A stretch of 64,000 bases of DNA, from contig NZ_JACHBQ010000001.1 in NCBI RefSeq assembly GCF_014200405.1, forward strand, positions 186,001-250,000. Reading direction: 5' to 3'. The translations under genes and the position numbers were made by a program. The notes under the pieces were generated by a model. The model worked only from the letters and a program-made list of their open reading frames with translations. It did not search any database and was not told where the DNA came from. This DNA comes from Cryobacterium roopkundense. Lineage in GTDB: Bacteria; Actinomycetota; Actinomycetes; Actinomycetales; Microbacteriaceae. Positions 62,364 through 64,000 of this stretch are shown piece by piece (the first letter of the stretch is position 1; each line of letters opens with the position of its first letter).

Positions 62364-64000
62364 CGACGGGTGCCCGGGCGCTTGCGCTGGCTGATCTGCA
62401 GCATGAGGCGGTTCTGCATGTCGTCGAGGGGCACCCCCGCGGCGTCGCGGTCGTGGCGCGTCCAGTGGCCGGTCTCGTCGAGCCACCACGATGACGTGCG
62501 GTCGCTCATGGCTCGCTCGAACAGGCTCTCGATCTCCATCTGGTGCGCGGGGTCGACGAGTCGCACGAGCGCCTCGACCCGGCGGTCGAGGTTGCGGTGC
62601 ATCATGTCGGCGCTGCCGATGTAGACCTGGGTGTCGCCGAGGTTGTGGAAGGAGAAGATGCGGGAATGCTCGAGGTAGCGGCCGAGAATCGACCGAACCT
62701 TGATGTTCTCGCTCATCCCGGGAACTCCGGGCTTGAGGCTGCAGATGCCACGCACCCACATGTCAACGTGCACCCCCGACTGGCTGGCGCGGTAGAGGGC
62801 GTCGATGATGTCCTCGTCCACCATGGAGTTCACCTTGATCCGGATGCCGCTGGTCGCGCCCGCGAGCGCGTTCTCCGTCTCGGTGGCGATGTGCTTGAGC
62901 AGCGCCTTGCGCAGGTGCAGCGGCGCCACGAGAAGACGCTTGAACTTCTTCTCGATGGCGTAGCCCGAAAGCTCGTTGAAGAGCCTGGTGAGGTCCTTGC
63001 CCACCTGGGGGTCGGCGGTGAGCAGACCGAGGTCTTCGTACATGCGGCTGGTTTTCGGGTTGTAGTTACCCGTGCCGATGTGGCTGTAGTGTCGCAGAAC
63101 GCCCTTTTCATAGCGCACCACGAGGGCGAGCTTGCAGTGCGTCTTGAGGCCGACGAGACCGTAGACGACGTGCACACCGGCCTTCTCAAGCTTGCGTGCC
63201 CAGGTGATGTTTGCCTGCTCGTCGAATCGCGCCTTGATCTCCACGAGGGCCAGAACCTGCTTGCCAGAGTCGGCGGCCGCGATGAGCGCCTCGACGATCG
63301 GGCTGTCGCCGGACGTGCGGTACAGGGTCTGCTTGATGGCGAGCACATTGGGGTCGGCAGCGGCCTGCTCCAGAAAGGCCTGCACGCTCGTGGCGAAGGA
63401 CTCATAGGGGTGGTGCAGCAGCACGTCCTGGTGGGCGATTGCGCTGAAGATATCGGGTTCGGCGTTCGTCTCGGCTGGCAACAGGGCGGCCGCCGTGGTG
63501 GGAACATGTTTCGGAAAGTGCAGGTCCGGGCGGTCGATGCGCAGGTCAAAGAGGCCGCCGAGGTCGAGTGGCGCCGGCAGGTGGTAGACCTCCTGCTCGG
63601 TCACGTCGAGCTCGCGCACCAGCAGGCCGAGCGTCACGTCGTCCATGTCTTCGGTGATCTCGAGCCGGATGGGCGGGCCGAAGCGGCGGCGCAGCAGCTC
63701 CTTCTCGAGGGCCTTGATCAGGTTCTCGGTTTCGTCCTCGTCTATTTCCACGTCTTCGTTGCGGGTGACCCTGAACACGTGATGCTCGAGGATCTCCATA
63801 CCGGGGAACAGATCGCCGAGCTGGTTGGCGATCAGGTCTTCGAGCGCGATGAAGCGGATGCGGTCGACCGACTCGTTGCGGTCCACGCGCACGAAACGCG
63901 GCAGCATCGGTGGCACCTTGAGCCTGGCGAATTCCTGCTTGCCGGTCTTGGTGTTGCGAACGCGCACGGCGAGGTTGAGCGAGAGTCCGGAGATGTAGGG
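62360..64000 (-). CDS. ppk: Polyphosphate kinase, C-terminal 546 codons (partial)
   Basis: Polymerises the gamma-phosphate of ATP into inorganic polyphosphate. The coding sequence runs off the right edge of the window, still in frame ([15 protein letters not shown] at the edge). Visible are the PPK1 landmarks [19 protein letters not shown], the autophosphorylated His in [11 protein letters not shown], and the second His region [22 protein letters not shown]. The end, [13 protein letters not shown], is intact. It is coupled by overlap with the Nudix gene and lies upstream of the PHO box-controlled pst genes. Confidence 0.93.
   Translation of the reverse strand, partial: PYISGLSLNLAVRVRNTKTGKQEFARLKVPPMLPRFVRVDRNESVDRIRFIALEDLIANQLGDLFPGMEILEHHVFRVTRNEDVEIDEDETENLIKALEKELLRRRFGPPIRLEITEDMDDVTLGLLVRELDVTEQEVYHLPAPLDLGGLFDLRIDRPDLHFPKHVPTTAAALLPAETNAEPDIFSAIAHQDVLLHHPYESFATSVQAFLEQAAADPNVLAIKQTLYRTSGDSPIVEALIAAADSGKQVLALVEIKARFDEQANITWARKLEKAGVHVVYGLVGLKTHCKLALVVRYEKGVLRHYSHIGTGNYNPKTSRMYEDLGLLTADPQVGKDLTRLFNELSGYAIEKKFKRLLVAPLHLRKALLKHIATETENALAGATSGIRIKVNSMVDEDIIDALYRASQSGVHVDMWVRGICSLKPGVPGMSENIKVRSILGRYLEHSRIFSFHNLGDTQVYIGSADMMHRNLDRRVEALVRLVDPAHQMEIESLFERAMSDRTSSWWLDETGHWTRHDRDAAGVPLDDMQNRLMLQISQRKRPGTRR

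Overview
The window is high-GC actinobacterial chromosome. GTG and TTG starts are common, genes are tightly packed with ATGA or GTGA overlaps, and it contains a SigK/RskA-type sigma pair, a thiol oxidoreductase resembling the mycothiol-dependent Rv2466c family, a PhoP-type PHO box and 13E12-type DUF222/HNH genes. Together these suggest a Microbacteriaceae member (Cryobacterium-like). The genus is inference; no rRNA gene is present.

Layout. 1-4020: a two-gene heterodimeric ABC exporter behind a candidate 30-codon leader peptide. 4041-9645: a nested mobile region, in which an IS481-family element is interrupted by two intact IS1380-family insertions (each with a 5-bp target duplication) and by a DUF222/HNH endonuclease gene. 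9647-13819: an alkyltransferase-like protein, a GNAT, isocitrate dehydrogenase with a textbook terminator, and a P1B-type ATPase. 13949-21453: two tandem secreted subtilases of about 1220 residues. 21563-28082: two MFS carriers, an amidohydrolase, a DUF2568 protein, PurU and an amino-acid permease. 28233-34542: a seven-gene Mrp Na+/H+ antiporter operon. 34556-37051: a ZTP (pfl) riboswitch, glyA and folD. 37198-43632: gamma carbonic anhydrase, a YbaK-type deacylase, an orphan substrate-binding lipoprotein and the galactose (Leloir) genes galK, galT, a DeoR regulator and galM. 43641-48181: a DUF445 protein and a cstA-ybdD-ArsA-like operon. 48129-53152: SRPBCC and DsbA-like genes, an acyl-CoA synthetase, an SGNH-GAF fusion and a GNAT. 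53240-53623: a deletion remnant of a DUF222 element and tRNA-Lys. 53746-57010: a hypothetical gene, sigK-like and rskA-like genes and pabC. 57179-64000: the phosphate block pstSCAB behind a PHO box, a Nudix/SixA-type gene and ppk, which runs off the window.

Functional themes. One-carbon and purine metabolism (purU, glyA, folD, ZTP riboswitch), phosphate and polyphosphate (pst, ppk, Nudix), cation homeostasis (Mrp, P1B ATPase) and galactose use are each locally clustered.

The most unusual observations are: an octamer, CGGATGCC, that recurs about 37 times by hand count, is absent from the mobile block and forms the stem of the glyA terminator; a solo remnant in which the promoter region of a DUF222/HNH gene is joined directly to its last 11 codons; and a leader ORF with hairpins ahead of the ABC exporter.
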